DNA from: Thiomicrorhabdus sp. Milos-T2
Lineage (GTDB): Bacteria > Pseudomonadota > Gammaproteobacteria > Thiomicrospirales > Thiomicrospiraceae
Length of the DNA stretch: 64,000 nt
Direction: 5' to 3'
Assembly: GCF_000702325.1 (NCBI RefSeq)
Contig: NZ_KL370891.1
Span: forward strand, 248,001 to 312,000
The notes beneath the pieces are model-generated. The model was not told the DNA's origin. It did no database searches and was given only the letters and a program-made list of their open reading frames with translations. Numbering within the stretch: position 1 is the stretch's first letter; each line of letters starts with the position of its first letter. Positions 1-8,140 of the stretch are shown piece after piece. The position numbers were made by a program, and so were the translations under genes.

Positions 1-523
1 TGCCATGTTGATGAGCAATCTCAGCTAAACGACTCACATCAGCAATACCACCAGAAGGGTTGCCAATGGTTTCGCAGTAGATTGCTTTGGTTTTACTATC
101 AATTAAAGCACTAATTTCAGCATTGTTTGTATCTTTATTAAAGAAGCGAGCCTCAATCCCTTGACGAGGTAATGTGTGAGCAAATAAGTTATAGGTTCCA
201 CCATACAACTCACTGGCACTTAAAAAGTTATCGCCTGCCTCGGCAATGGTTTGCAAAGTATAAGTAATCGCCGACATACCTGAAGCCACTGCTAAAGCCG
301 CTATTCCTCCTTCCATTGCTGCAACACGACTCTCTAAAACCGCATTGGTTGGATTCATAATGCGTGAATAGATATTACCTGGTACTTTTAAATCAAACAG
401 GTCAGCGGCATGTTGAGCATCATCAAAAGCAAAAGAGGTCGATTGATAAACAGGTACAGCTACCGCCTTAGTAGTTTCTTCAGGGGTATAGCCGCCATGA
501 ATGGCAATGGTTTCAAGTTTCAT
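1..523 (-). CDS. metY: O-acetylhomoserine sulfhydrylase (partial, 3' end outside window)
   Basis: PLP-dependent Cys/Met-metabolism enzyme expected to make homocysteine from O-acetylhomoserine and sulfide in the cytoplasm. About 174 N-terminal residues are visible. They open with MKLETIAIHGGY and contain QSTSF (27-31), the SRIMNPT substrate/PLP segment (53-59), SGMSAI (about 80) and ELYGGTYNLF (about 107). The catalytic lysine lies beyond the window. The ATG at 523 is preceded by an AGGA at suitable spacing. The gene follows bioD on the same strand after about 125 bases with a hairpin between, so it may have its own promoter. Cystathionine gamma-synthase-type relatives are possible, but the N-terminus matches the MetY group best. 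Confidence 0.88.
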   Translation of the reverse strand, partial: MKLETIAIHGGYTPEETTKAVAVPVYQSTSFAFDDAQHAADLFDLKVPGNIYSRIMNPTNAVLESRVAAMEGGIAALAVASGMSAITYTLQTIAEAGDNFLSASELYGGTYNLFAHTLPRQGIEARFFNKDTNNAEISALIDSKTKAIYCETIGNPSGGIADVSRLAEIAHQHG

Positions 524-615
524 TTGGTATCCTTGTTACTTTTTGGTTACTTCGTTGTTAGCAAAGGAGCCATCTTAGAAAAAAACTCGGCTAAAAACAA
601 AGATATTAGAGGATG

Positions 616-660
616 TTAATTTCTTAATGGTAGGAAATGAATGATTGATTAAGAAATTAA
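616..660. terminator. Perfect 13-bp inverted repeat at the bioD 3' end
   Basis: TTAATTTCTTAAT at 616-628 is exactly complementary to 648-660, with a 19-base loop. The right arm overlaps the bioD stop codon at 649-651. It is AT-only apart from one pair, so it would be a weak terminator or an operator for metY; the sequence does not decide. Confidence 0.4.
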
Positions 661-1356
661 TAAACCCGGGATGAATTTTGTTTTTTGGGATGAGGAAGTT
701 GGTAGCGAATAGATTGGAATATTGGTCAAGCTTTCAAGACCTAAAGAGTGATTACCATTGTCAGAAAAATTCACGATAATCGCCCAAACTGGTAAGCCTG
801 CTTGTTTAATTGCGGCTAACGTTAATAATGTGTGATTGATACAACCCAGCTGGTTTTTTACGACTAAAATAACCGGTAAATTGAGGGCTTGGGCTAAGTC
901 TTTGTTTAACCCATCTGAACAAAGAGGGGAGTAAAATCCACCTGCACCTTCAACCAATAACAACTCATCGTTTTGAAGTGGATGAGCGGGCTGGCAGGCC
1001 TGGAGTAAATCATTGTTATTTAGGGTTAGACCAGCTTGTTGAATAGCGGTTTGTGGAGAGATAGCGGGTTCAAACTGGTAGGGGCAAATGGTTTGAAGAG
1101 GTTCATTGGTTTGGCAGGATTGTTGTAAAAATAGAGCATCCTCGCTCAGTAAAGAGCCATCAGCTTGTTTAATACAACCAGAGGCGATTGGTTTACGAGG
1201 AATAACACGAAAGCCATTCTCAATAAACGTGTGAGCTATACAGCCTGAAACGTAAGTTTTACCAACGTCAGTATCGGTTCCTGTAATAAAAAAACCACCA
1301 GCAGAGTTACCAGGCCTGGTGGTTTCAGCAAATAAAGAATTTATTTTTTGGGGCAT
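649..1356 (-). CDS. bioD: Dethiobiotin synthetase
   Basis: ATP-dependent carboxylation of 7,8-diaminopelargonic acid to dethiobiotin, the penultimate step of biotin synthesis. The 235-residue protein has the family P-loop GTDTDVGKT at 26-34, the KPIASG segment (about 55-60) and VEGAGGFYSP near 136. Residues 13-16 (TRPG) are encoded by a copy of the ACCAGGCCTGGT palindrome, ahead of the first conserved strand, so this N-terminal extension is probably dispensable. The gene lies 31 bases after purC on the same strand. Its biotin-pathway partner bioA is 19 kb away, so there is no compact bio operon here. Confidence 0.93.
   Translation of the reverse strand: MPQKINSLFAETTRPGNSAGGFFITGTDTDVGKTYVSGCIAHTFIENGFRVIPRKPIASGCIKQADGSLLSEDALFLQQSCQTNEPLQTICPYQFEPAISPQTAIQQAGLTLNNNDLLQACQPAHPLQNDELLLVEGAGGFYSPLCSDGLNKDLAQALNLPVILVVKNQLGCINHTLLTLAAIKQAGLPVWAIIVNFSDNGNHSLGLESLTNIPIYSLPTSSSQKTKFIPGLLIS
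1309..1320. repeat. ACCAGGCCTGGT palindrome inside bioD
   Basis: Exact copy of the 12-bp palindrome found seven times in the window. Here it is read in the coding frame as Thr-Arg-Pro-Gly. Confidence 0.9.
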
Positions 1357-1387
1357 AGAGGGAGACCTTCGTAAGTGTCTCAGAAGG

Positions 1388-2278
1388 TTATAAGTTTTCT
1401 ATTAATCGAGATTGCGCTTCACGATATTTTTCATAGGTTTTAAGTACAATATCTTCTGGAAGTTCTGGCCCGGTTTCAGGGTTTTTATCCCAATCTAGGC
1501 TGTCTAAATAGTCACGAATATATTGCTTATCAAAGCTAGGAGGATTGCCGCCAACTTCATAGCTTGAGGCAGGCCAAAAACGTGAGCTATCTGGGGTAAG
1601 GGCTTCGTCAATTAAGTAAATCGTTCCGTTATCATCTTCACCGAATTCAAACTTAGTGTCAGCAATAATAATACCGCGCTCTAGTGCAAATTCAGCCGCT
1701 GATTTGTATAGTTGAATGCTTAGGTCTCGAACTTTATTGGATTTTTCTTCACCCATAATCGTAACCAGCTGCTGAAAGCTGATGTTTTCATCATGCTCAC
1801 CCTGCTCGGCTTTAGTTGATGGCGTGAATAGTGGTTCAGGTAGTTGCGCAGCTTGCTCTAAATCGGCAGGTAAATCTATGCCACAAACTTTTTGCGATTT
1901 TTTATACTCTTTCCAACCTGACCCCACTAGGTATCCGCGCACAATCGCTTCAACAGGTAAAGGTTTAAGTTTTTTAACAATCATGCCTCGGCCGTCAAGT
2001 TGTTTAAGCTCATCAGGGGTTAAATAGTCAGCGAGGTTCATCTCTTCTGCAAGTTGATTAGGCACAATGTCCTTCATCTTTTTCATCCAAAACTGAGCTG
2101 TTTCCGTCAAAATTCGACCTTTACCAGGAATGGGTGTGGGTAAAATCGCATCGTAAGCCGAGATTCTATCGGTCGTGACAATCAACATATGTTTGTCATC
2201 TATATCATAAATATCTCTCACTTTACCTGAAGCAATAAGAGGAAGACTTGTTAGGTTAGATTTATAAAGTGCTTGCAT
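1388..2278 (-). CDS. purC: Phosphoribosylaminoimidazole-succinocarboxamide synthase
   Basis: SAICAR synthetase of de novo purine synthesis, joining aspartate to CAIR with ATP. The 296 residues place it in the longer group of the family, resembling yeast Ade1 more than the shorter E. coli form of about 237. Visible motifs are SGKVRDIYD (17-25), TDRISAYDA (about 36), EAIVRGYLVGSGW (about 111), IADTKFEFG (about 206) and DEALTPDSSRFW. It sits 27 bases after psiE and 31 before bioD, all on the minus strand, so a short transcription unit is likely. Confidence 0.96.
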   Translation of the reverse strand: MQALYKSNLTSLPLIASGKVRDIYDIDDKHMLIVTTDRISAYDAILPTPIPGKGRILTETAQFWMKKMKDIVPNQLAEEMNLADYLTPDELKQLDGRGMIVKKLKPLPVEAIVRGYLVGSGWKEYKKSQKVCGIDLPADLEQAAQLPEPLFTPSTKAEQGEHDENISFQQLVTIMGEEKSNKVRDLSIQLYKSAAEFALERGIIIADTKFEFGEDDNGTIYLIDEALTPDSSRFWPASSYEVGGNPPSFDKQYIRDYLDSLDWDKNPETGPELPEDIVLKTYEKYREAQSRLIENL

Positions 2279-2305
2279 ATTCTGTCCTATATAAAATCAG
2301 ATAGA

Positions 2306-2791
2306 TTAATCGTCTTTACGGCGATTTAAAATGTAAGGGAGCTTGATGTGTCCGTATCGTAAAATCAGTATCGCAAAAGAAAGCAAGGTAATGGTCCCTG
2401 CAATGGCAATCATTTCCCATTCGGTTAAAGATTTTAAGTCCAAAATAAGCAGTCTCGCTAAAGCGACAATCGCAATATAGATTGGAAAACGTATCGGCAG
2501 TTTACCTGATTTAAGGTAAATCGCAATCATCGCTAAGACTTCTAAATAGAGAAATAACAGGAGTAAATCGCCCAGGGTGACAGCTCTTGCCGTAATCATA
2601 TGAGTGACTTCTCCAAAACCAGCAAAGATAGTGGCAATGGTGATGACCAATAAACCGATGTATTCGGTAATATGAATGGCTTCAGCTAACACCTTGTCTC
2701 TGACAGGAATCGGCTTTTCAGCCCTTCTGTTAGCAAAGTGATTGTCTTCGAAGGTTTCATTTGCAAGATTCTTGTTTTCATTTATGCTCAT
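2306..2791 (-). CDS. PsiE-like phosphate-starvation-inducible membrane protein
   Basis: A 161-residue inner-membrane protein. After a charged N-terminus of about 35 residues there are four hydrophobic segments, near 45-65, 78-95, 100-118 and 128-148. The segments and the FPIYIAIVALARLLILD stretch fit the PsiE family, whose function is not established. The gene is first in the psiE-purC-bioD string and divergent from rpe, with 120 bases between the two starts. The family assignment rests on recognition of the fold pattern, not on a catalytic motif. Confidence 0.75.
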   Translation of the reverse strand: MSINENKNLANETFEDNHFANRRAEKPIPVRDKVLAEAIHITEYIGLLVITIATIFAGFGEVTHMITARAVTLGDLLLLFLYLEVLAMIAIYLKSGKLPIRFPIYIAIVALARLLILDLKSLTEWEMIAIAGTITLLSFAILILRYGHIKLPYILNRRKDD

Positions 2792-2839
2792 GGCTAGCTC
2801 TAAATTACCTTAATTGGATGTGGTTTTGGTAAAGATTTT

Positions 2840-2867
2840 TTGCCATTTTAATGGATACTGTTAAAAT
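2840..2867 (+). promoter_or_regulatory. Predicted sigma70 promoter of rpe-gph
   Basis: TTGCCA at 2840-2845 and TAAAAT at 2862-2867 are separated by 16 bases, followed by a GC-rich GCACG and then the rpe start at 2912. Confidence 0.55.
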
Positions 2868-2911
2868 GCACGAACTATTTTTAAACATTTTGACTAATAA
2901 GGTATGTAAAC

Positions 2912-3619
2912 ATGGCTAAACAAGAAAATTGGATTGCTCCTTCAATCTTATCAGCTGACTTTGCTCAGCTAGGAACCGACGTTAAAGACGTGATTGCTGC
3001 AGGTGCAGACGTAGTGCATTTTGACGTAATGGACAACCACTATGTTCCAAACTTAACCATTGGGCCTTTGGTTTGCGAATCACTAAAAAACTTTATGGTA
3101 AAAGAGGGCGTAAATGCCCCAGTTGATGCTCACTTAATGGTTAAGCCTGTTAGCCGTATTATTGGTGACTTTGCTTCTGCGGGTGCAGACTTTATTACTT
3201 TTCACCCAGAAGCCTCTGAGCACATTGATGGTGATTTAGGATCAATTAAAAATGCTGGTCTTAAAGCCGGTTTAGTTTTTAACCCAGCCACTTCTCTATC
3301 TTACTTAGAGCACGTAATGGATAAGATTGATATGATTTTAATCATGTCAGTCAACCCAGGTTTTGGTGGTCAGTCATTTATTCCTCAAGCGTTAGAAAAA
3401 TTAAAAGCGGCACGTCAGTTAATTGATGCTTCTGGTCGTGACATTCGTTTAGAAATTGATGGTGGTGTTAAAGTTGAAAACATCGCAGAAGTTGCTGCGG
3501 CAGGTTGTGATACGTTTGTCTCTGGTTCTGGCATCTTTGGTAAAGCAAACGCTTCTGATGCTAACCGTTATGACACGGTTATTCAGCAAATGCGTGATGA
3601 GTTAGCGAAAGCAAAATAA
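2912..3619 (+). CDS. rpe: Ribulose-phosphate 3-epimerase
   Basis: Interconverts ribulose-5-phosphate and xylulose-5-phosphate in the pentose-phosphate and Calvin cycles. The 235-residue TIM barrel has the family landmarks: SADFAQLG (14-21), [17 protein letters not shown] (about 36-52, metal-binding His and Asp), the DAHLMV strand, [12 protein letters not shown] (about 146) and EIDGGV (about 182). It heads the rpe-gph-trpE arrangement common in gammaproteobacteria. A predicted terminator hairpin follows 22 bases after its stop. Confidence 0.97.
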   Translation: MAKQENWIAPSILSADFAQLGTDVKDVIAAGADVVHFDVMDNHYVPNLTIGPLVCESLKNFMVKEGVNAPVDAHLMVKPVSRIIGDFASAGADFITFHPEASEHIDGDLGSIKNAGLKAGLVFNPATSLSYLEHVMDKIDMILIMSVNPGFGGQSFIPQALEKLKAARQLIDASGRDIRLEIDGGVKVENIAEVAAAGCDTFVSGSGIFGKANASDANRYDTVIQQMRDELAKAK

Positions 3620-3641
3620 CTCAATCAGATTACCTGTATGG

Positions 3642-3673
3642 AAGACGCTGGTGCGATTAAGCGCCGGCGTTTT
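3642..3673 (+). terminator. Rho-independent terminator or attenuator after rpe
   Basis: ACGCTGGTGC (3645-3654) pairs with GCGCCGGCGT (3661-3670) using two G-U pairs and a GATTAA loop. A-T and G-U pairs extend the base of the stem, and a T-rich run follows. It lies between rpe and gph, so it probably reduces gph expression instead of ending the operon. Confidence 0.65.
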
Positions 3674-3716
3674 GTTGTATATGGGAAGCAATAAATTTCG
3701 AAATAAAGAGACCCTT

Positions 3717-4394
3717 ATGGAAAAGTTAAAACCAGGATTTGTTCTATTTGATTTAGATGGAACCTTAATCGACAGCGTGCCAGATTTAGCCTATTGCGTT
3801 GATGAAATGATGAAGCAGCTAGGTATGCCTGTACGTGGTGAAGACGCGGTGCGTAACTGGGTAGGTAACGGTGTTCAGCGTTTAACTGAGCGTGCCTTAA
3901 TTAACTCAGTTGAAGGGATGCCTGACCAAGATTTAATGGATAAGGCTTACCCGATTTTCTTAGAACTTTATAAACACCACTATTCTGAGCGCAGCCGAGT
4001 TTATGACGGTGTTGTTGAGGGGATTGAGTGGATTATGGCTCAAGGTTATCGTGTGGCTTGCGTCACCAATAAAGCTGAAGCCTTTACGATTCCGTTGTTG
4101 AAAGATAAAAACCTGCATGATTACTTTGAAGTGATTGTTTCTGGTGATACCTGCGCAGAGAAAAAACCTCATCCAATGCCATTGTTATATGCGGCAGAAA
4201 AATTAGGTGTTGCACCTGAAAATGCATTAATGATTGGTGACTCACGTTCAGATGTTAAAGCAGCCAGAGCGGCAGGTTTTCATATCTTTTGTATGACATA
4301 CGGTTATAACCACGGAGAAGATATTCGTGGCTACAACCCAGATGTGATTGCAGATTCTTTCTTAGAATTTAAAGATTATTTAGTCGCTAAATAA
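3717..4394 (+). CDS. gph: Phosphoglycolate phosphatase
   Basis: HAD-superfamily hydrolase expected to dephosphorylate 2-phosphoglycolate, a by-product of Rubisco oxygenation and DNA repair. The first HAD motif is DLDGTLID with Asp12 and Asp14; VTNKAE is motif II, KPHPMP contains the motif III lysine, and MIGDSRSDVKAA is motif IV. The ATG at 3717 was chosen, giving 225 residues, because earlier in-frame codons fall in the terminator hairpin between rpe and gph. An AAAGAG lies before this ATG. Gph and other HAD phosphatases are hard to separate by sequence, but the rpe neighbour supports gph. Confidence 0.9.
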   Translation: MEKLKPGFVLFDLDGTLIDSVPDLAYCVDEMMKQLGMPVRGEDAVRNWVGNGVQRLTERALINSVEGMPDQDLMDKAYPIFLELYKHHYSERSRVYDGVVEGIEWIMAQGYRVACVTNKAEAFTIPLLKDKNLHDYFEVIVSGDTCAEKKPHPMPLLYAAEKLGVAPENALMIGDSRSDVKAARAAGFHIFCMTYGYNHGEDIRGYNPDVIADSFLEFKDYLVAK

Positions 4395-4426
4395 TTTCAT
4401 TTGTTTTACCCTATTAAATCTACTAG

Positions 4427-4454
4427 GTAAACCTACCAGGCCTGGTAGGTTTAC
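4427..4454. repeat. 28-bp perfect palindrome built on ACCAGGCCTGGT, 3' of gph
   Basis: The 12-bp core at 4435-4446 is extended on both sides by eight further complementary pairs (GTAAACCT on the left arm). It lies 33 bases after the gph stop and could act as a bidirectional terminator or cruciform, though no long T-run follows. Confidence 0.85.
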
Positions 4455-4506
4455 TATAATGTTGTTTTTGGTTAAAGAAATTTGTACTAACAGTCAGGAT
4501 ACAAAT

Positions 4507-4647
4507 ATGGCTTTTTTAAAAGCATTGTTACTAGAAATTTTTCGACCGTTTTTCTGTTCTTTTGCGGGTATTCGCCGCACCATCTTGTTTAAATATTTAG
4601 ATTGGAAAGAACGCAAGCAATCATCAAGCAAGGCAGCCCCAAAATGA
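4507..4647 (+). CDS. Unrecognised 46-residue small protein overlapping trpE start
   Basis: I do not recognise this ORF. It starts at ATG 4507 after a CAGTCAGGA that could serve as ribosome binding site. It encodes a hydrophobic, phenylalanine-rich N-terminal half ([16 protein letters not shown]) and a basic C-terminus ending [10 protein letters not shown]. Its TGA stop at 4645-4647 overlaps the trpE ATG as ATGA, the arrangement typical of translational coupling. It has a single tryptophan, so it is not a classic trp leader peptide. An upstream in-frame ATG at 4459 would begin right after the palindrome and lacks a good ribosome binding site. Confidence 0.45.
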   Translation: MAFLKALLLEIFRPFFCSFAGIRRTILFKYLDWKERKQSSSKAAPK

Positions 4648-6149
4648 GTCATCAGCACTTTGCCAATTTAGCCAATCAAGGTTACAACTTTGCACCGGTT
4701 ATGCGTACCGTCTTATCGGATTACGATACCCCGTTAAGTGTTTACCATAAGTTAGCTAAAGGCCCGTATTCATATCTATTTGAATCCGTACAGGGCGGTG
4801 ATAAGTGGGGGCGATATTCTATTATTGGGTTGCCGTGCCGCACTCGCATAGAAATTTCAGGTAATCAAATCAAAGAAATCAGTGATGACAAAATCGTACA
4901 GCAACAAGTGGCCGATGATCCTTTAGCTTGGGTAGAAGCCTATCAAAACAAATTTAAAGTCTATGAACGTCCAGGCATGCCGGTTTTTAATGGCGGTTTA
5001 GTTGGTTATTTTGGTTACGATACGGTGCGTTATGTTGAAGAACGTCTAAAAAATACGACGCCTGCAAAAGACGATATTGGTGCCGCTGATATTGAATTAT
5101 TGGTTTCAAAAGAACTTGTGGTATTTGACAACTTAAGTGGTCAAGTTCATGTGATTGTGAATGTCGATTTATCTAACCCAAATGCCTATCAGGATGGCCT
5201 TGCTCGATTAGATGAAATTCAAGCTCAGCTCAGTGTGCAAATGAATACCCCTGCTGATTTGCAAAGTGAAGATGTGCTAACGGAAGCCGATTTTACCTCT
5301 AGTTTTGGGGAAGAGCCTTTTAAGGTTGCGGTTGCTAAAATTAAAGAATACATTTTATCGGGTGATGCCATGCAAATTGTCATCTCCCAACAAATGTCGG
5401 TCGATTATGCCGCTTCGCCTATCGATTTATACCGCGCTTTGCGTTATTTAAATCCGTCCCCTTATATGTTCTTTTTAGATTTGGGTGATTTGCATATTGT
5501 CGGGTCATCACCCGAAATTTTAGTGCGTTTAGAAGACAATCAAGTCACGGTGCGCCCAATTGCGGGAACACGCCGCCGGGGTTTAACCGCAGAAAAAGAT
5601 GCCGAATTAGAACAAGACTTATTAAACGACCCGAAAGAGTGTGCCGAACATTTAATGTTAATTGATTTAGGCCGCAATGATGTTGGGCGCATTGCCCAAA
5701 TTGGCTCAGTCGAGTTAACTGAAAAAATGATTGTAGAGCGTTATTCTCATGTGATGCATATTGTGTCAAATGTGAATGCACAAGCCAAACCGGGAATGAC
5801 AGCTATGGACGTGTTACGAGCCACTTTTCCTGCGGGAACGGTTTCTGGCGCGCCTAAAGTACGAGCAATGGAAATTATTGATGAACTCGAACCGGTTAAA
5901 CGCGGTATTTATGCCGGTGCGGTGGGGTATTTAGGTTGGCATGGCAATATGGATACGGCGATTGCCATTCGTACTGCAGTCATCAAAGACAATAAACTCT
6001 TTGTACAAGCCGGCGCAGGGATTGTGGCCGACTCGGTGCCACAGTCTGAGTGGGATGAAACCATGAATAAAGGTCGCGCTATCTTTAAAGCCGCCCAGTT
6101 TGTGACCGAAGGGATGAAAACCGATAACCCAGATGCGGGTCACCGTTAG
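4644..6149 (+). CDS. trpE: Anthranilate synthase component I
   Basis: Converts chorismate and ammonia to anthranilate, with TrpG supplying the ammonia; first committed step of tryptophan synthesis. The 501-residue protein carries the N-terminal feedback region (FESVQGG, then YSIIG). The chorismate-binding domain shows [18 protein letters not shown], the DPKECAEH and [11 protein letters not shown] helices, [15 protein letters not shown] and [10 protein letters not shown]. The start at 4644 overlaps the stop of the preceding small ORF. The last codon is followed 23 bases later by a MITE that separates it from trpG. Para-aminobenzoate synthase is less likely given the trpGDC neighbours. Confidence 0.96.
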   Translation: MSHQHFANLANQGYNFAPVMRTVLSDYDTPLSVYHKLAKGPYSYLFESVQGGDKWGRYSIIGLPCRTRIEISGNQIKEISDDKIVQQQVADDPLAWVEAYQNKFKVYERPGMPVFNGGLVGYFGYDTVRYVEERLKNTTPAKDDIGAADIELLVSKELVVFDNLSGQVHVIVNVDLSNPNAYQDGLARLDEIQAQLSVQMNTPADLQSEDVLTEADFTSSFGEEPFKVAVAKIKEYILSGDAMQIVISQQMSVDYAASPIDLYRALRYLNPSPYMFFLDLGDLHIVGSSPEILVRLEDNQVTVRPIAGTRRRGLTAEKDAELEQDLLNDPKECAEHLMLIDLGRNDVGRIAQIGSVELTEKMIVERYSHVMHIVSNVNAQAKPGMTAMDVLRATFPAGTVSGAPKVRAMEIIDELEPVKRGIYAGAVGYLGWHGNMDTAIAIRTAVIKDNKLFVQAGAGIVADSVPQSEWDETMNKGRAIFKAAQFVTEGMKTDNPDAGHR

Positions 6150-6172
6150 TGATTAAAACCGACTCGCTTAGG

Positions 6173-6331
6173 GAGACCTTTGCACGAGAGTATGCACGAG
6201 TAAAAATGGTTAAAATTCACCTGATTTTTGTTGAAAAACATGCGAATAGCCAGCTATTCCCTGCGTTTTCCGCCGCAATCAGGCAAATTTTACCTCATTT
6301 TTCTTTCGCACCTATCTCGTGCAAAGGTCTT
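6173..6331 (+). mobile_element. MITE copy 1 (159 bp) between trpE and trpG
   Basis: Begins GAGACCTTTGCACGAG and ends CTCGTGCAAAGGTCT. The two halves are imperfectly complementary along the whole length, centred on the GAATAGCCAGCTATTC palindrome, so the transcript would fold into one long hairpin. Flanking bases TTAGG and CTAGG look like a slightly decayed 5-bp target duplication. It carries no transposase, so it would have to be mobilised in trans. It occupies most of the 206-base trpE-trpG gap. Confidence 0.88.
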
Positions 6332-6355
6332 CTAGGGTTGAATAAGGAATAAACC

Positions 6356-6943
6356 ATGTTGTTAATGATTGATAATTACGACTCTTTTACCTATAACATT
6401 GTGCAATATTTTGGCGAGCTGGGTCAGCAGGTTGAAGTCTATCGTAATGACCAAATTGATTTAGAAACCATTCAGACATTAAATCCAGAATATTTAGTGA
6501 TTTCACCGGGCCCTTGTACGCCAACAGAGGCTGGCGTATCGGTTGAAGCCATTAAACATTTTGCGGGCAAAATTCCGATTATGGGGGTTTGTCTTGGGCA
6601 TCAAAGTATTGGCCAGGCGTTTGGCGGTGATATTGTGCGGGCTAAACACGTGATGCACGGTAAAACGTCTCCGGTTTTTCATAAGAATGAAGGCATGTTT
6701 TCTGAATTGCCTAACCCAGTACAAACCACACGTTATCACTCATTAGTGATTGATCAAAAAACCTTACCAGACTGTTTAGAAGTGACCGCCTGGACACAAG
6801 ATGAAAACGGCGAGTTTGATGAAATTATGGGTGTACGCCATAAAACACTGCCGATTGAAGGGGTGCAGTTTCACCCAGAATCGATTTTGACTGAGCAGGG
6901 TCATGCCATGCTAAAAAACTTCTTAGATCAGAATAAAGATTAG
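6356..6943 (+). CDS. trpG: Anthranilate synthase component II (glutamine amidotransferase)
   Basis: Class I glutamine amidotransferase that hydrolyses glutamine and channels ammonia to TrpE; in many bacteria the same subunit also serves PabB. The 195-residue protein has [11 protein letters not shown] at 4-14, PGPCTP at 51-56, the nucleophile Cys79 in GVCLGHQ, and the His-Glu pair in VQFHPES near 170. The TAAGGAATAAACC before ATG 6356 lies just beyond the MITE, so the ribosome binding site is intact. Stand-alone pabA is the alternative; the trp context favours trpG. Confidence 0.95.
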   Translation: MLLMIDNYDSFTYNIVQYFGELGQQVEVYRNDQIDLETIQTLNPEYLVISPGPCTPTEAGVSVEAIKHFAGKIPIMGVCLGHQSIGQAFGGDIVRAKHVMHGKTSPVFHKNEGMFSELPNPVQTTRYHSLVIDQKTLPDCLEVTAWTQDENGEFDEIMGVRHKTLPIEGVQFHPESILTEQGHAMLKNFLDQNKD

Positions 6944-6998
6944 TTCAGAATACTTATTAGTTCAGAACAAACCGTAAGCCAAATAGCGTTATAAAATT

Positions 6999-7022
6999 CA
7001 TTCTACCAGGCCTGGTAGAATG
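6999..7022. repeat. 24-bp perfect palindrome built on ACCAGGCCTGGT, between trpG and trpD
   Basis: The 12-bp core at 7005-7016 is extended by six complementary pairs on each side (CATTCT on the left arm), different from the extension at 4427-4454. It ends 16 bases before the trpD ATG and just ahead of its AGGAG, so a hairpin here could affect trpD translation or terminate trpG. Confidence 0.85.
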
Positions 7023-7038
7023 CTTTTAGGAGTTAGAT

Positions 7039-8070
7039 ATGGAATTAAAAGCCGCCTTAGAACAGTTATTAACTAGCCAGAATTTGCAAGCCGAACAGAT
7101 GGAATCGGTTATGCATAAGTTAATGTCTGGAAAAGCGACCTCTGCTCAAATAGGTGCTATTTTAGCCGCCTTAAGAATGAAAGGTGAATCGTTAGAAGAG
7201 ATTACCGCAGCGGTTCAAGTGATGCGTAGTTTGGCGACTCCCGTTAATTTGGAAGATAAATCTAAGCTCGTAGATACCTGCGGTACAGGGGGCGATGGCG
7301 CTAATACTTTTAATATCTCAACAGCATGTGCATTTGTGGTCGCTGCAGCAGGAGGTACGGTTGCAAAACATGGTAACCGTTCTATCTCTAGTAAATCAGG
7401 AAGTGCCGATGTTTTGGAAGCCGCAGGTGTCGATTTAAGCTTAACGCCGGAACAAGTTGCCGAATGTATTAATGAGACTGGCGTAGGTTTTATGTTTGCT
7501 CAGGCTCATCATAGTGCAATGAAACACGTGATTGGGGCAAGAAAAGAGTTGGGCGTACGCACAATTTTTAATATGCTCGGGCCATTAACCAATCCTGCAG
7601 GAGCGCCTTCTCAGGTTATTGGGGTTTATGATAAAGAATTAACGGGTTTATTTGCTCAGGTTTTACAAAGATTGGGCTCTAAACATGTCATGGTCGTACA
7701 TGCCGCGGATGGATTAGATGAAATTAGCATTGCTGCTAAAACCTATGTGGCCGAACTTAAACATGGTGAAGTTACCGAGTGGGAAATTGAGCCTTCTGAA
7801 TATGATATGGACCATGCTAATTTAAACGATTTATCGGTAGATTCTGCTCAAGATAGCATAAATATTATTCGCTCCGTGTTTGCAAATAGTGATTCCGCAG
7901 CAAAAGATATTGTGTGCTTAAATGCCGGAGCATCTCTGTATGTAGCAGGCCTGGCAGAAAGTTATGCAGACGGAGTTTGTTTAGCAAGAAAAATCATTGC
8001 TGACGGTTTAGCACAATCTAAATTGAATGAATTTATAGCCAAAACACAATCATTTAAACAATCTACATAA
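7039..8070 (+). CDS. trpD: Anthranilate phosphoribosyltransferase
   Basis: Transfers the phosphoribosyl group of PRPP to anthranilate, second step of the tryptophan pathway. The 343-residue protein has the PRPP-binding DTCGTGGDG at 79-87, KHGNRSISSKSGSADVLEA at about 114-132, the anthranilate-site GARKELGVRTIFNMLGPLTNP near 168-188, and HAADGLDEIS. A strong TTTTAGGAG precedes ATG 7039. Near the C-terminus, AGCAGGCCTGGC (7945-7956) is a two-mismatch relative of the palindromic repeat, read as AGLA. Confidence 0.97.
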   Translation: MELKAALEQLLTSQNLQAEQMESVMHKLMSGKATSAQIGAILAALRMKGESLEEITAAVQVMRSLATPVNLEDKSKLVDTCGTGGDGANTFNISTACAFVVAAAGGTVAKHGNRSISSKSGSADVLEAAGVDLSLTPEQVAECINETGVGFMFAQAHHSAMKHVIGARKELGVRTIFNMLGPLTNPAGAPSQVIGVYDKELTGLFAQVLQRLGSKHVMVVHAADGLDEISIAAKTYVAELKHGEVTEWEIEPSEYDMDHANLNDLSVDSAQDSINIIRSVFANSDSAAKDIVCLNAGASLYVAGLAESYADGVCLARKIIADGLAQSKLNEFIAKTQSFKQST

Positions 8071-8140
8071 ATTCAAAAAAATAAAAAAAGCGTTTTAATC
8101 TAAGGCATATTAAAGACAACGCGAGATAAAGGAAAACTTA

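Noticed and set aside
4459-4647. Small ORF before trpE as a tryptophan attenuator leader peptide
   Set aside because: It has one tryptophan codon only, no tandem Trp codons and no visible terminator/antiterminator pair before trpE.
6149-6352. Open frame of 67 codons between trpE and trpG
   Set aside because: It runs through the MITE and its composition simply reflects the repeat; no family resemblance or ribosome binding site.
7945-7956. AGCAGGCCTGGC in trpD and ACCAGGCCTGCT in uvrA as true palindrome copies
   Set aside because: Both encode conserved residues (AGLA, GAGLVG) and have mismatched ends; conserved coding may explain them, so they were not counted as exact members.
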